Source: Labia minor (Eukaryota; Arthropoda; Insecta; Dermaptera; Spongiphoridae). From it: a DNA stretch of 64,000 nt. The stretch spans positions 18,626,491-18,690,490 of the forward strand of contig OY720345.1 in assembly GCA_963082975.1 (NCBI GenBank), written 5' to 3'. The notes beneath the pieces were generated by a model. That model did no database searches. It was not told where the DNA came from and was given only the letters and a program-made list of their open reading frames with translations. The first letter of the stretch is position 1, and the number at the start of each line of letters is the position of its first letter. Made by a program: the position numbers and the translations under genes. This document shows positions 24,299-36,203 of the stretch, in pieces.

Positions 24299-25121
24299 TA
24301 TATTTTAATTTAAATTAAAAAAGGCTGATGAATACGTGTCAAAACCGACTCCCGTTATGAATTAGGATTAATCAATTGTTCTAAAATGAAAAATTTAACA
24401 AATCCTTGACATTATTTGAAGACTTATTATAAAATATGTTTTAATTATAAATACATTTTTTTTAATAAAAAAAAAATATTTTATTTAAGCTAGATTTATT
24501 CATGCATCATTTAATGGTTATTGAGGTGTTTCCACATGCTAATCCAGTGGCGCCAATCAAAATATGTTTGTTTGTATGTAATTAATTCTTAATTAAATTT
24601 TTAATATTAATAAGTTATTTTCTTAATTGTTTCTCTTTTTAAAAAAATAAAATATAATTTTATTATTTTTAAAAAATATAATTTTTTTTTTATTTTTTAT
24701 ATTTTTAATTTTTAATTTTTATTTATTCCTAAAATATTAAGAAATACTAATTAATTATATTTTAAAATAGCTTATTTTATTAATTTTATTTTTATTTATT
24801 AAATTATTAGGTTGTCAGCCCTGATATAAACAAACGTTTTTCTCAGGGAGGTAGGGATGGTTTTTCTCATGTCGTAATTTGATGATTTCTGAACGTGCAA
24901 TAGTCAGCCATATTGATTATTCCTATGTGAAATTCACTATTTTTGATATCCAATAACATCGTATATATTTAAATATTTTCCACTTTTTTCCTCCAAAACT
25001 TTGTTTTATTTATTTTCTATTGTTATAGTGATATAGATTGTTTATTGTGTTGTCAATATACCTCAAATTTATTGATTCTACAATAGAATAATTTGCTCCT
25101 CAAATCTAAGCTATTAAACTG
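24299..25121. promoter_or_regulatory. Divergent promoter region of Sec63 and akirin
   Basis: The two ATGs are 823 bp apart on opposite strands. The stretch is AT-rich with a GC-richer part near 24820-24960, nearer akirin. No specific core motif is assigned. A bidirectional or paired promoter is inferred from the layout only. Confidence 0.4.
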
Positions 25122-28062
25122 ATGGCTTGTGCTACCTTGAAAAGAAGTTTGGATTTTGATCCTGTTCATAGCCATGGAAGACCATCAAAAAGAAGAAGAT
25201 GTAATCCAATGATGTGTATGAGCCCCCCTACTAAACAACATGAACTTAATAATTCTCCTTTTGGAGAAGTTTATCCAAAACTTACTCCAGGTAATTAAAT
25301 ATCATTCAATTGATACCAGATCATTATCTAATTTAATTTCTTAAAAATATTTCTCTACTCAATCATCTAAAATGTAGATTATATTCATTATATATTTGCT
25401 TAGAAATTATGTTTAATTAAATTATTTAGTATGCATATAAATATTAGATGTATTAATGCAAATTGTCAATTAATTCATAATTAAGTAAATTTATATCATT
25501 CCGGTCTATGATCGTAATATTCAAATATTAATCTATTTAGTATTCTCATTCTATTAGATTTGATATAAAAATTACTTATTTAGATTTTTAATTCGTCATT
25601 ACCATATCGATATTTTTTCAGTTAAAATTTGATATCAATGTTAACGATCTCTTCTCCTTTTCCCTTTGTGTTTAAATGAAAATGAAAATTTGGATAATTT
25701 TTTATTATTTTAATGTATTTTTTTCAAAAAAGTATTGAATCATTTATTTTTTCAACTTGTTCTTTTGTATTTATGTATATAAAAAAATAAATTTTGTAAT
25801 TATTTTTTTTCATTGGAATAGCCATTGACTCTCACACTCTATCTTTCTATATATATTTATAATATGAAAAAATAATCATTTTTTTACTTTACTTTAAAAT
25901 AAATGATCTACATTTAAAATTTTTCATACTCATAGTATTTTCCTTTCTCATTTACTCACAGTAACTTGCTAAGTTGCATTTCTTTTGCATTAATCACAAT
26001 TATATCTAGTTTCCTGAATAATTAATCTGATTAGTCGATATCTTTTCATAGACTTTAAGGTATTATTAAGTTTGGACTAAAACCTTAACTTGTTTAAAAT
26101 AATGAATTTCATAAGTTAAGCTTTACGCGGATATCCGCCCAACCTTTTCCTAACCCACTTGTGTTACTTGAAGGGTGTCGGAAAACGTTTCTCCTCATAA
26201 ACTCAAAACTAGCTAGTTCAACAATTCCAAAAGAAAAATTGAACTATGGAACTATTTCAATTTCATTCATTTTTTTTTATTAAATTTTAGTCTAATTTGC
26301 ATAGCTTTTCACATTTTCAATTAAAGATTGAAAAAAGATAGAAAATAAAGGTTTATCGAACTCGGTTTGGTGTCAGTTTTTTTGGAAAAGAAACCTAAAT
26401 TATTAATTAATGATTAAATTAATGTTTAAATATTATTTTTGGATAAAAAAATGACAAGAATATCTAATAATCCTACAATATAATAAGAGATTACATTTAG
26501 TCTAATAAATACATAATACATCATTATAATTATCATTCAAATTTTATTTATATTTTGAACATGGAAAATAACCTTATATATGAAATAGACTATGCGCCCG
26601 TAAAATAATGAGTTTAATAATGACTAATCTAAACATATTTCTATTTCAAAAAATTATTTGAAATCAAATAAATATGATATAGAATTAGAGGCGTTTAACA
26701 GAGTGATATAAATATTAATAATGTAAATTAATTCAATTAGAATTCAATAATAAAAAAGTTATAGATTGTAAAATAAATAAAAAAAAAATGAATAGTTATC
26801 ACATAATTTTTAAGATATACTGAGTCATCAATTCCAAAAATATAGTTAAAATTAAAAATCAAATCAATATTAAATATTAATATATTTTAGCTCTTTAGAA
26901 AATCAAGTTAATTATACAAATTGAAGTTTTTTTAATATTCAATGATTCACTGACTATATTTAGAATTTTTTTTTTATTTAAAAAGAAATGAATCTTACGA
27001 TTTTCACAAAGATTTAGAGATTTTATTTCTAAATAACTGTTAAAATTATCAGAAACTTGAACGGATAAGATATACTTTTTTTTAATACCTCCTATCTTAT
27101 ATTTTAATAATGCTTGAATATATTAACTATGTTTGTTTAAATACATATATAATTCTACTATTCTCGAACAAAAACTTTTTTGAATTTTTTTTTTTTGATT
27201 AAAAAAAAAATAAATAAATTTCAATATTGATATTAAAACAATCTAATTCTTGGTGATTACTATATGCTTGCTTAATTATAAATATTAACGAAGTATTTTA
27301 GATCAAATAATTATATTTTTTGTATTTTGATAATTTTAAAGCTTTCTAAACAATCAATTAGTGTAAAATAGATAAATTGGAAGTTTGTTTAAATAGGGAT
27401 TCAGTCAATTAATTTAGAATTAGGTTTCTCAATGTATTTAATACATTTTATATTAAAAAAGGTATGCATTTCTTTATGACAATATGTAATTATTATGATT
27501 AATTAAATAAATTAAATAAATAATATATTATTTTAACATTTCAGAAAAAATGGCTGCAAATATTAAAGAAGAGATGCGGAGGTTATCTCGGAGGAAACAG
27601 TTAAATTATAGTGATGTCCATAACCAAGAATCTTCCTCATCAGATGGTGCAATGGAGTCTCCTGGTTCTCCAACTTGCAGTTCATTTGCCTCAACTTCAT
27701 TTTCACCAAATTCTAAAGAGAAACCACTTTTTACATTCAAACAGGTAATAAATAATATATTTATAAAAATTCTTATATATATATCTTAATATATAACTAT
27801 ATATTTTTATTCTAGGTTGGTTTGATTTGTGAACGTATGATTAAAGAAAGAGAGGGACAAATTAGAGAAGAATATGACAGGGTTTTGAATACTAAACTAG
27901 CTGAGCAATACGATGCTTTTGTTAAGTTTACTTATGATCAGATACAGAAGCGATTTGAAGCAAACGCAGCCCCAAGCTGTAAGTTGTTTGATATATGTAA
28001 TTTTGTTTTAATAATTATCATAAAATATAATTATTTATTTTTTTATTTCAGATCTTTCTTAA
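25122..28062 (+). CDS. akirin: Akirin, complete, 180 aa
   Basis: Akirin is a small nuclear cofactor that bridges transcription factors (NF-kB/Relish in innate immunity, Twist in myogenesis) with SWI/SNF chromatin remodelling. Four exons: 25122-25290, 27545-27744, 27816-27978 and 28052-28062. The last exon supplies only the final residues YLS and stop, and the protein ends APSYLS, the invariant akirin C-terminus. The N-terminus [14 protein letters not shown] and the nuclear localisation signal [10 protein letters not shown] (residues about 20-29) are diagnostic. A serine-rich central part ([20 protein letters not shown]) precedes the conserved helical C-terminal half ([20 protein letters not shown]). 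The 2.25-kb first intron is AT-rich and shows no other gene. Confidence 0.97.
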
Positions 28063-29356
28063 AATCTGCTTAATGCCTTCTATTTATAACACTCAACAAT
28101 TGACAGTCTTTATAAGAAGTCTAAATAATTAAGAAAAAAAAAATTAAAAATAAAATCCATAAATTTGTGTCCTATATAAACTTAACTTAACCCCGCCCTT
28201 GCTACCTTCTTCATTTAACCAATAAGATGAATCTCCCATTTTATTTAGTCTTTAATAAGCTGTGCCTAAAACAAAAATTGATGAATCCAATATTGATTAA
28301 AGTGAAATATATTATAAACACTAATAAGATACCTGTGAAGCGCTGCGGTTATCATTTTTATATCTATTATAATAAAAAAAAATAATCACCATAGATCATT
28401 ATATTCCGTTATTATTCTATGAAACAATTTGATTATTGTAAACTTTTATTAAAATACACTGCTCAGTGAAAAATTTCATATTAGATTTAGCATTAGTTAT
28501 TATTAAATAAAGAAAATCTTTGCTAACATAAATATGTAAAAGTAATTTAGTTTTATAAAGACAAATATTTGTAATGGTTAATTCATATTTTTTACCTCAT
28601 AGGTAGTTATTAATTTTTATTTTTAGTTTTAGTTAAATCTTTTTTTTTTTATTACCAATTTAAAGTGCATTTTTTAAATTATTTTTTTCTCATTTGAATG
28701 TTTCTTAAGTAATTTAGAAATCTAAATTAACTTTTCACAGATTGGATGCTTGATATGTATGAATGTTAAAAAAGAATTAACCCTTTTGAAAATGATTGTG
28801 ATTAATTTATAAATATAATTTAGTTATTTAAATTTTTAAATGATTGTTTGAGAATATATATATATATAAATGTAAATATATTTTATATATATATAAACGC
28901 CACTTTATAAATTGATATTAAAAAAAATTCATTAATAAATAATGAACCAAAAAATAATGTTTGAAAATGTTTCTGTTTAATTGAATTTTTTTTTTTTTGT
29001 ATTACAATTTTAAATGAATAATGACAAAGTAATGTTGTATGTGAAGTACATCAACATAAATAAAACGATTTAAAAAAAATACATCTTTTTTTTAAGTTTT
29101 TGAAAATTTTTCAGACAAAAGATAAAACTAAAATCCTATTTTGCCATGTTAAATAAAAAATAGAATTTGTTTACATTATGTTTCTTAAATCTAGAAAGAA
29201 GTTAATTACATTTATTTACATAACTGATATAAAAATACCTATTAGACAAGATGAAAGAAAACAATATTTTTTTAAATATAAAATAATTTAATTTATTTAC
29301 AAAAATTGATATTAAAAAAAAGTTTTACCACAATTAAGGTAATTTTCAAAAATATC
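28063..29356. other. Convergent 3' region of akirin and KIN17
   Basis: The akirin 3' UTR probably extends some distance here; AATAAA-type signals occur (for example near 28505 and 29059). The KIN17 stop is at 29357 on the opposite strand. The rest is AT-rich with a TA-rich run at about 28855-28895. No ORF of note. Confidence 0.4.
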
Positions 29357-30496
29357 TTAGTCAAGATGAAGTTTAGAAATGTCTTCATATTGTACATTTT
29401 CAATAAGACGGCCTTTAAGTGGTCCTGAATTAATTTCAACTTCAACACAAAATTTTTTTTCATTAAGATTTTTTAATATAGCAGTATGTCCACGATAAGC
29501 ACCATTCACAATTTTAACGATTCTACCTATCGATGGTATCACTGTTTCGAGATGGGCCTGGTCCAATTTTAAAAGATCTTCTGATTCAAACATAGATACC
29601 ATTGCACAATAATTATTTATTAATTTTTCAATGACACCTTTCTTCTTATAATATTTCTCTCCTAACGATTTAGTTATAACTTTAACTACGATATTTTCAG
29701 AAAGCCAATATTCTTTTCTATTTCTCTTTTCTTTTTGCGTTTCCTCCATTTGCATTATTTCATCAAGCGCGTTATGTTTACGTTTCTCCGATTTATTATA
29801 ATCTTTTTTAATTTCAGGTTTTTTAAACAATAATGTATTTTTTTGTAGTTCTTGTTTAACAGTATCCTTTTTATTTAATTTTAATGATATTTTTTCTTCT
29901 TCACTTTCACGAATTAGTTCAGTGTATTGAGGTTCAGACAAACTACAAGCTTTTTTACCTCGAACAATTTGTTTTTCAATAAATGCAGATCTTTTTTCTT
30001 CGTCATCTTTATCCATTTTTTCTTTTTTTGCCTTTGCTTCTTGCATAGCAATTGTCTCTGGATCACGATCAATATATTGAACAAACCATCCTTTTTCTGT
30101 CTCATCCACAACACATTTTCCTTCTCGGCCAAGGTATTTAACAAATTCTGTCAATGTAAGCCATTTGGTTGCATTCATATGAAGATGGTTTCTATCTGTA
30201 ATATAATCTTGGTATACTTTATTAGCCTGAACACGTTTAGTGCCGTATTGTCGTTTCAAAAGTTCTAAATATCCTTTTTCAAACTCTTTAGAAAATTGAT
30301 CCATAAATCTTCTAGAATTATCAGCAAAGAGCAGAAGTTGTCGTTGATGTGATTCAGACATCATATGACATTTAAATCCATTTTCATCACGGCACTGTTT
30401 TTGACACATCTGGCAATACCATCTTAATTTTTGTAAACCTTTAGCTTTAATTTTATTGGCAATATATTTTGGAGTTCCCACTTCGTGTTTACCCAT
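29357..30496 (-). CDS. Kin17: DNA/RNA-binding protein KIN17, single uninterrupted ORF, 379 aa
   Basis: KIN17 is a conserved nuclear protein linked to DNA damage response, replication and spliceosomes. The single ORF starts MGKHEVGTPKYIANKIKAKG, the canonical N-terminus. The zinc finger uses C28, C31, H44 and H50 (WYCQMCQKQC...SESH). A KIN17-type winged helix follows at about 52-160 (NRNHLHMNATKWLTL-like region and GKCVVDETEKGWFVQYIDRD), then a lysine/glutamate-rich linker with SEKRKHNALDEIM (probable NLS), and the C-terminal tandem with a KOW motif at about 320-375 (IGRIVKIVNGAYRGHTAIL). Length is close to human (393). It has no intron although its neighbours have 4 to 15. An intact reading frame and a full-length product argue for a functional gene. 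Confidence 0.95.
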   Translation of the reverse strand: MGKHEVGTPKYIANKIKAKGLQKLRWYCQMCQKQCRDENGFKCHMMSESHQRQLLLFADNSRRFMDQFSKEFEKGYLELLKRQYGTKRVQANKVYQDYITDRNHLHMNATKWLTLTEFVKYLGREGKCVVDETEKGWFVQYIDRDPETIAMQEAKAKKEKMDKDDEEKRSAFIEKQIVRGKKACSLSEPQYTELIRESEEEKISLKLNKKDTVKQELQKNTLLFKKPEIKKDYNKSEKRKHNALDEIMQMEETQKEKRNRKEYWLSENIVVKVITKSLGEKYYKKKGVIEKLINNYCAMVSMFESEDLLKLDQAHLETVIPSIGRIVKIVNGAYRGHTAILKNLNEKKFCVEVEINSGPLKGRLIENVQYEDISKLHLD

Positions 30497-31124
30497 TTTG
30501 ACTTCAAGATAAGGTAATAAATAATTATTAAAAATATAAATACAATATCTAAAAAATAAATTTATTTGATTTTAAAATAAAGATTTTAATATATTTTAAA
30601 AATAACAATAAAATTATAATAATTACCTGATTTAAAATTAAAAATTCTCAATAAAAAATTTTTAAACTTATCAAAATTTGGTTAAATATTATTATTAAAA
30701 AGAAACTTGACAACTTGTTATAGATATGATTTTTAGTTAATAAATTGAAATATAGAGGGCACAATGAAATTAGAAAAGAAAAAATTTTAAAATATTATAA
30801 TTTATTATTATTAATATTATTATATTTACCCAATTCGACAAAAAATAGCGTTTTTTGCATTTGGACCTAATTTAGAACGAGTCCTATATGAATAGTTGAC
30901 ATAAACTACTAATTAATAGTTAACATAAACTACCAATTAATAGTTTATATAAACATCAACAAGTTAGCAACGGTTGATACAATATTTGACTTTCTACTAT
31001 AAGATGGAGCCACGGAGGATATTAAAAAATTGCAATTATTCAAATTTAAAATTTATTTGTTAATTAATTTTATATAATAATTTTATTTATTATATATTGT
31101 TGAGAATTTACAACTTCTATAGGA
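30497..31124. other. Region upstream of KIN17, with a short tandem repeat
   Basis: Presumed KIN17 promoter region, AT-rich. At about 30892-30961 there are nearly three copies of a 27-bp unit built on ATAGTTAACATAAACTACCA. Nothing else recognised. Confidence 0.4.
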
Positions 31125-31551
31125 CAGTGGTGCAACCAGGGGGGGGGGGTTAAATTCCCCCACCCCGGGAGAGAAAAAAATATAAATTGCTGGATATTAT
31201 GTACTATATTACAAATAGAAAAAAAAAAATTCTTAAAGTATAACTTAGTGTAAAATAAGTAAGTAAATTTATTTTATTTTAAAAAAATTTTAACAAAAAT
31301 AAATATTGCTTATTTTTTCGTTCAGAATTTATTATGAGAAATAAAAAAATTATTTTATTATTTCTCCTAAATCATAAGAAAACAAAAGACTTAATATAAG
31401 ATTACTAGATGATTGTGAAATTTTCCAATTTGACTATTATTTAAATATAAAATAAATAAAAATATTACTCAAATTTTAAATATTTTTTTAAATAATACAT
31501 TAATCGCTAATTTCATAAAAATTATGAAGCGAAGACTAATTTTTTCAAAAT

Positions 31552-32712
31552 GGAAACGGGTAAAAATCCCTAAAGGAAATAATCTATAAAAGTCAAAAAT
31601 TCCTTAAACCGAAAATCCCCAAAAGCGAAACTCCTTAAATAAAAATATCGCTGACTGAAAAAATTCCTAAATGAAAAAATCACTAAAAACAATTTTTTTC
31701 ATTTTTGTATTAATTTCAATTGTGACACAGAAAATTAAATCACAAGGTGAGCATGACACCCAGTTGCCTGAGACACGACCTCCCAAGGGTAATCGGGCCT
31801 GGGCCGAAAGTAGGGAAAAATAGGTTAAAAAATACATACATAGGGCCCACACCAAAAAAGTAGGGGTGTCAAATTCGTATGTAAAATAAAGGGAATTTAC
31901 TCAAATTCCGTTTATTAGCATACGTTTTAATAGCTTAATGATTCCAAATACAAAATACACCATTTGCACCGTTATTTAACCAGGGAATATGCATTTATAG
32001 AAACATCAAATCAATGCCAGAAGTTTTGAAGCTCTATAATGATATAGATTAATAGATAATCCTGACAACTCCACTCATTTACGAACTCTTGCATCTTTGG
32101 TTTTGGTACCACCATCAAAAGTCATTGTAGCCTACCAAGCATTAGCTGGACGACCAACAGGGCAAAACTTCGTGATCTTTTTTCTTACTTCGAGCGCACT
32201 TGGCTAAGTGAACAATTTTTGGCTTGCTTTTATGACCCCGAATTCGACATTGGAACATTGGAACATCTACGATGCCACTTTGATGGGTTTGCCTCGAACA
32301 AACAATGCATTGGAAGGTTACAACAATGCTCTTCGTTCACGCTTAGGAGGTTACAAGACATCAGTATGGGACCTGATTAAGCAAATCCATATTGAGCATA
32401 ACCTTATCTCTTTGGAAATCTGTCGTGATGTTCGTGGTAAAAAGCCTTATCCACCAAGGAAACGATTCAGCGACTCGCATGATGAGCTTCTGACCATAAT
32501 GAAGGCAAACCATGAGTAATGGGACTCTAAAAAACCAGATGGAACAGATGTGATGACACCAAGCATGATGTATAACTACCTCATTCAAGTCTCTTAGGCT
32601 ATTCATTATTAAATAAGTAAAAAAAAAATAGGGAAATTTTTTATTTAGGGATTTATTCTTTTAGGGATATTTGCATTTAGGGATTTTTTCTTAGGGATTT
32701 TTACATGATTTC
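31552..32712 (+). mobile_element. MULE (Mutator-like) transposon with perfect 9-bp target duplication
   Basis: TTTCAAAAT occurs immediately left (31543-31551) and right (32713-32721), the 9-bp duplication expected of Mutator-like elements. The termini share GTAAAAATCCCTAA in inverted orientation, with further copies of an AATCCCTAAAT-type motif arrayed inside both ends as subterminal repeats. The centre holds the decayed C-terminal part of a MULE transposase on the plus strand. Confidence 0.8.
32090..32519 (+). pseudogene. MULE transposase, C-terminal fragment with frameshift
   Basis: An early part reads LASLVLVPPSKVIVAYQALAG. A second frame continues with LFSYFERTWLSEQFLACFYD, and a third, from about 32265, with GLPRTNNALEGYNNALRSRL then YKTSVWDLIKQIHIEHNLI. 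The order and motifs (PRTNNALEGxHNALR) match the end of MULE transposases associated with FLYWCH-type proteins. At least two frame changes and missing catalytic N-terminal parts make it non-functional. Confidence 0.75.
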
Positions 32713-33474
32713 TTTCAAAATATCCTGCCACTACGGGCGGATGAAAAGCTTTCGAAAGTTACTTTAAAGTAGTTTTTTTATAAATAACTCCTTTATTATT
32801 AAGTTTAGGTAAAAATGCATATAATGAAACTTTTAGTAAATTCGATTCCCTATAAATTTAATACGATAGTATGATAATTCCCATAAAAATCGGAATTTAT
32901 TGAGAAAATCAATAAAATGTGCTTTGACACCTCTTTAAACTACCCTTACTTATGGTCCATTATGGTCTGATCTTGTCCAAAAACAATCCAATCCCCGCCC
33001 ATCATTCCCAAAAAAAAACATCTAAATATCAAATTTCAAGACAATATCTCATTTTGTTTAGACCTAATCTCGGTAACGAGCCGGTTCAAAATTTTTTTTT
33101 GCAGTTTTGGATTCAGAACCGTCTGAAAAGTGGAAATCTCGAAGAATCTCGGAGCAAAAATTTTCAAAATTTTCCGGCCATCGTATAAGCTATCCTCATT
33201 CCATGAGAAAAGCTAAAATGATTTACTTATAGCTGGAAAAAAATATTTTCTTTCTAAAACTGTAAATACGAGTAAATAAAATACAAAATTAAATTTTTTT
33301 GCCAGATTTTGTAAAATCAGTGTTTCATTTACAAAACTTTTTTAAATATTTAATATAAAAAAAAAATTTAATGAAAATTTGTCTTTGAGAGAGCCCGGAG
33401 GGGAGGGGGCGCCATAGGAAGGTGGAGCGGCTAGTCAAAACCCCCCCAGGATCAAAATCCTGGTTGCGCCACTG

Positions 33475-33699
33475 TATAGGATAATTAATTTATTAGTTTT
33501 TACATTTTTTTCAGGCGGGTGTCTAAACAATAATTTTTAAATTTAAATTAAATAAATGAAATTATACTTACAATTAGAATTGGCCGAGATATCTCAGGTT
33601 GGTTTAAATGGCGCTTAGTTGTTTCTCGCAGTCCCTGTCTGCCGCCTGAAAATTAAAAAATATTATTATATGTATTTTTTATTTCTAAATACTTACTTT
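33475..33699. other. Unidentified spacer
   Basis: It contains a GC-richer patch (33575-33645) of unknown origin; a tRNA or exon interpretation was considered and not supported. Confidence 0.3.
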
Positions 33700-34330
33700 A
33701 TTTCTAACTATTTCAATTCTAACTACTCTTTTTGATTTTATGATCCTAACTAAGAAACCTATAGAAATGTTCGTTATGCAGTCTCTTCCATTCCCCTGTC
33801 AAGTCATCTTTCTTCAGATCATAAATAATTGTATTTTCAATTACTCTAAATCTATTTTCGTCTTCTAAAGTCATAGACCATGCCTCAAACCCATATAACA
33901 TAATCGGTAAAATAATCATTTTATATATTTTAAATTTAACATTTATTATAGTAACAATTTTGATGAGCCGCATGATAACAAGCGTTATCTGATTGCAACC
34001 TCGATTTAAATTCTTATCAAATACTATATCCTTTTTGAATATAGTACCTTAGTATTTAAATTGTTCTACATTTACTATATTAATATTTTGTGTATTCATT
34101 CTTTTCCTCTCTGATACTCTGATATTACTTAATTTCAAATCCCACCTTTTTTCTTGCGTCTATTAATTGTTTTAAGCTATCTTTAATAGCATTTGGCGAA
34201 TCTGCTGTTATTTTTAAATCATCCGTGTAACCTAATACCTAAATTTTTTGTTTAATTGGATTTTGTTCGATTTTTTCACAATTTGCTTAAATACCTAAAC
34301 CTTTTACTTCCTCCCTTTACTACCTCCGTG
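33700..34330 (-). mobile_element. Non-LTR retrotransposon fragment (reverse transcriptase C-terminal part)
   Basis: Read on the minus strand from 34240 downwards, it shows LGYTDDLKITADSPNAIKDS, carrying the polymerase YxDD box in the form YTDD. Further on come a KKVGFEI segment and MIILPIMLYGFEAWSMTLED, the conserved LYGxEAW motif, and then the RRLHNE-like box. Several frame breaks are present. It is the same family as the pieces at 37.2 and 38.5 kb. Confidence 0.75.
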
Positions 34331-35420
34331 ATAAATCTGAATCATACGAATTTTTTTTTGAAATCCCCTTTAAAATCAAAAAATGAAAAAGTTTCTAATT
34401 ATAATTACATGTACAAATAAAATTACCATTACATTTACATTTTTTCCATCATAAAGGATTTTCATCATTAAACGTAAAAGAAAATCTAGTATAATAATTT
34501 AAAATATTGAATCAATCAGATTTAATTTAATGTTATAGAAATTACTATTATATTATTATTGTATTATTAGAATAAATTTTAAAATCTATTTAATTATTAT
34601 TAATTCAAAATTTAAATTATTATTAATTTAAATTTAAATTATAACGAATTAATAATAATTCTTGTAGACAAAATATGATAATGTATTATTAAATATTCTG
34701 TGAAATTACTGATTTTAGAAGAGTTAAAAGAAAAATTAATATTTTATTTGATTATATTAAATTTTCATATATGTATTTACACTAAAAATCAATTATTTAT
34801 CAGAATTATATTTGTCTTTTGATTAAAATTTTAAAATAAAATTATTAGCATTTATGGTACTTTTTATTTTATTTTATTTTTATTATTGATAAATTTAGAA
34901 GGTTGGCTCATAACTAAAGGTCGTATTTATTTTCATTTGTTTTTTGGTGACTTACTGAATTATAAAATTTTATTATACTTAGTGGATTAAGAAAATGTTA
35001 AATATTCTTTTACGATTCTTATATAATCTAGAAAGAGGTTTATTTTTAATTATATAAGAAAGGTAGAAAAGATTTTTCATATATTTTTAATGCGAAAATA
35101 ATAAATGTTATAAAAATATTGTAGTAAAATAGGTACATTTCATTAAATATATTAATTTTTAGAAAATTTAGGTGACAAACTCACTAAATGTATTAAACGA
35201 TTTATTAATTAAAAGGATTCTTTCAAAATCATTATGAAATTTTTTTCATAATCATTTTTCATGAAAATTAATAATTTTTCTTGTAAAAATGAGATTTTTA
35301 TTATTACATTTTTTATCAAAGCAATTATGTTACTAACTTTACCAATTTAATAATCACTTTAACTTTACAATGTTTAACAAAAATGTTTCAAAATTTTTAT
35401 CAATTGAAATATTATAAGTA
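34331..35420. other. AT-rich spacer, nothing recognised
   Basis: Very AT-rich, no sustained reading frame, no repeats beyond simple A/T runs. Confidence 0.5.
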
Positions 35421-35792
35421 GGGTAAAGCATACAGTCGTTGGCCCCCTTAAGCAATTCCTAGCAGTCTTTAATGCATATCTGGGCAAATTGCAGAACAAT
35501 CTGTGTCAAATTAGGTTTGCAGAACATAGATACTATGAGCATTTTAATGAATAAAAAAAACTTTTTTTTTGACATTTTCAATAAGCACGCAAAAATCCTA
35601 AAAAATACAGTTATTGGCCCCCTGTTATATTTATTGGCCTGGGTATTCTATAGTGATTATACAACCATACAACAAACGATTACATTACCATAGTTAATAG
35701 AGCAATTTTTAAAATAAAGATCTCTTATTATTTGTGTTTTAGTGATAGGGGGCCAATGACTGCCTTGGGGCCAACGACTCTATACTTTACCC
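35421..35792. mobile_element. MITE with GGGTAAAG ends and TA target duplication, copy 1
   Basis: The ends GGGTAAAGCATACAGTCGTT and, inverted, AACGACTCTATACTTTACCC are flanked by TA on both sides. A related 352-bp copy lies at 52497-52848 in the opposite orientation, sharing CTTAAGCAATTCCTAGCAG and the interior. No transposase. TA duplication suggests mobilisation by a Tc1/mariner-type enzyme. Confidence 0.8.
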
Positions 35793-36203
35793 TATTTGTT
35801 TATTAATTATAAAATGAATTAATAATTAATAAAATTAATGTCAAATACTTTGATATATTAAGGAGTTAAGCTGAATATATTATCAAGACACATACACAAA
35901 TAAAAAAAAAAAATATTTCTTAAATCTTTTTCTGGGGTCAAATCATTTCAATCAATCATTTAAAAATTATTTACTATTTTTTTTAATAATTCTAATTACA
36001 TAGATATATTATAAAAAAAAAATATTAAAAAAATGAGAAAGAGAGAGAGTATATGTAGTGAGGAGGAATAGATTATATATATAATTCTCAAATGATGTTA
36101 TCAGTTAAAACGGAAAAGACTTTAATAGATATATATTAGAGATACTTTGTATTTCTTGTTTTAGTACATTTTCTAATACAACTATCAAGTGTGAAGTATT
36201 ATC
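35793..36203. other. Upstream region of the first SLC17 transporter
   Basis: AT-rich sequence containing the presumed promoter and 5' UTR of the gene starting at 36204. A short GAGA-type run (about 36038-36050) lies about 160 bp upstream of the ATG and could be regulatory, but this is only a guess. Confidence 0.3.

Larger units (their letters stand above)
31125..33474. mobile_element. DNA transposon with CAGTGG(C/T)GCAACCAGG ends, interrupted by a MULE
   Basis: The left end CAGTGGTGCAACCAGG (31125) is the inverse of the right end CCTGGTTGCGCCACTG (ending 33474), differing at one base. TATAGGA flanks both sides as a 7-bp direct repeat. Poly-G and poly-C runs lie just inside the ends. Its own interior shows no recognisable transposase, so it was probably non-autonomous. 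A younger MULE occupies 31552-32712. Confidence 0.7.

Noticed and set aside
29914-30268. Other-frame ORFs inside KIN17
   Set aside because: They are shadows of the real 379-codon gene, with no recognisable product.
33575-33645. Possible tRNA-like sequence near GGCCGAGATATCTCAGG
   Set aside because: There is no B box at tRNA distance and no foldable cloverleaf.
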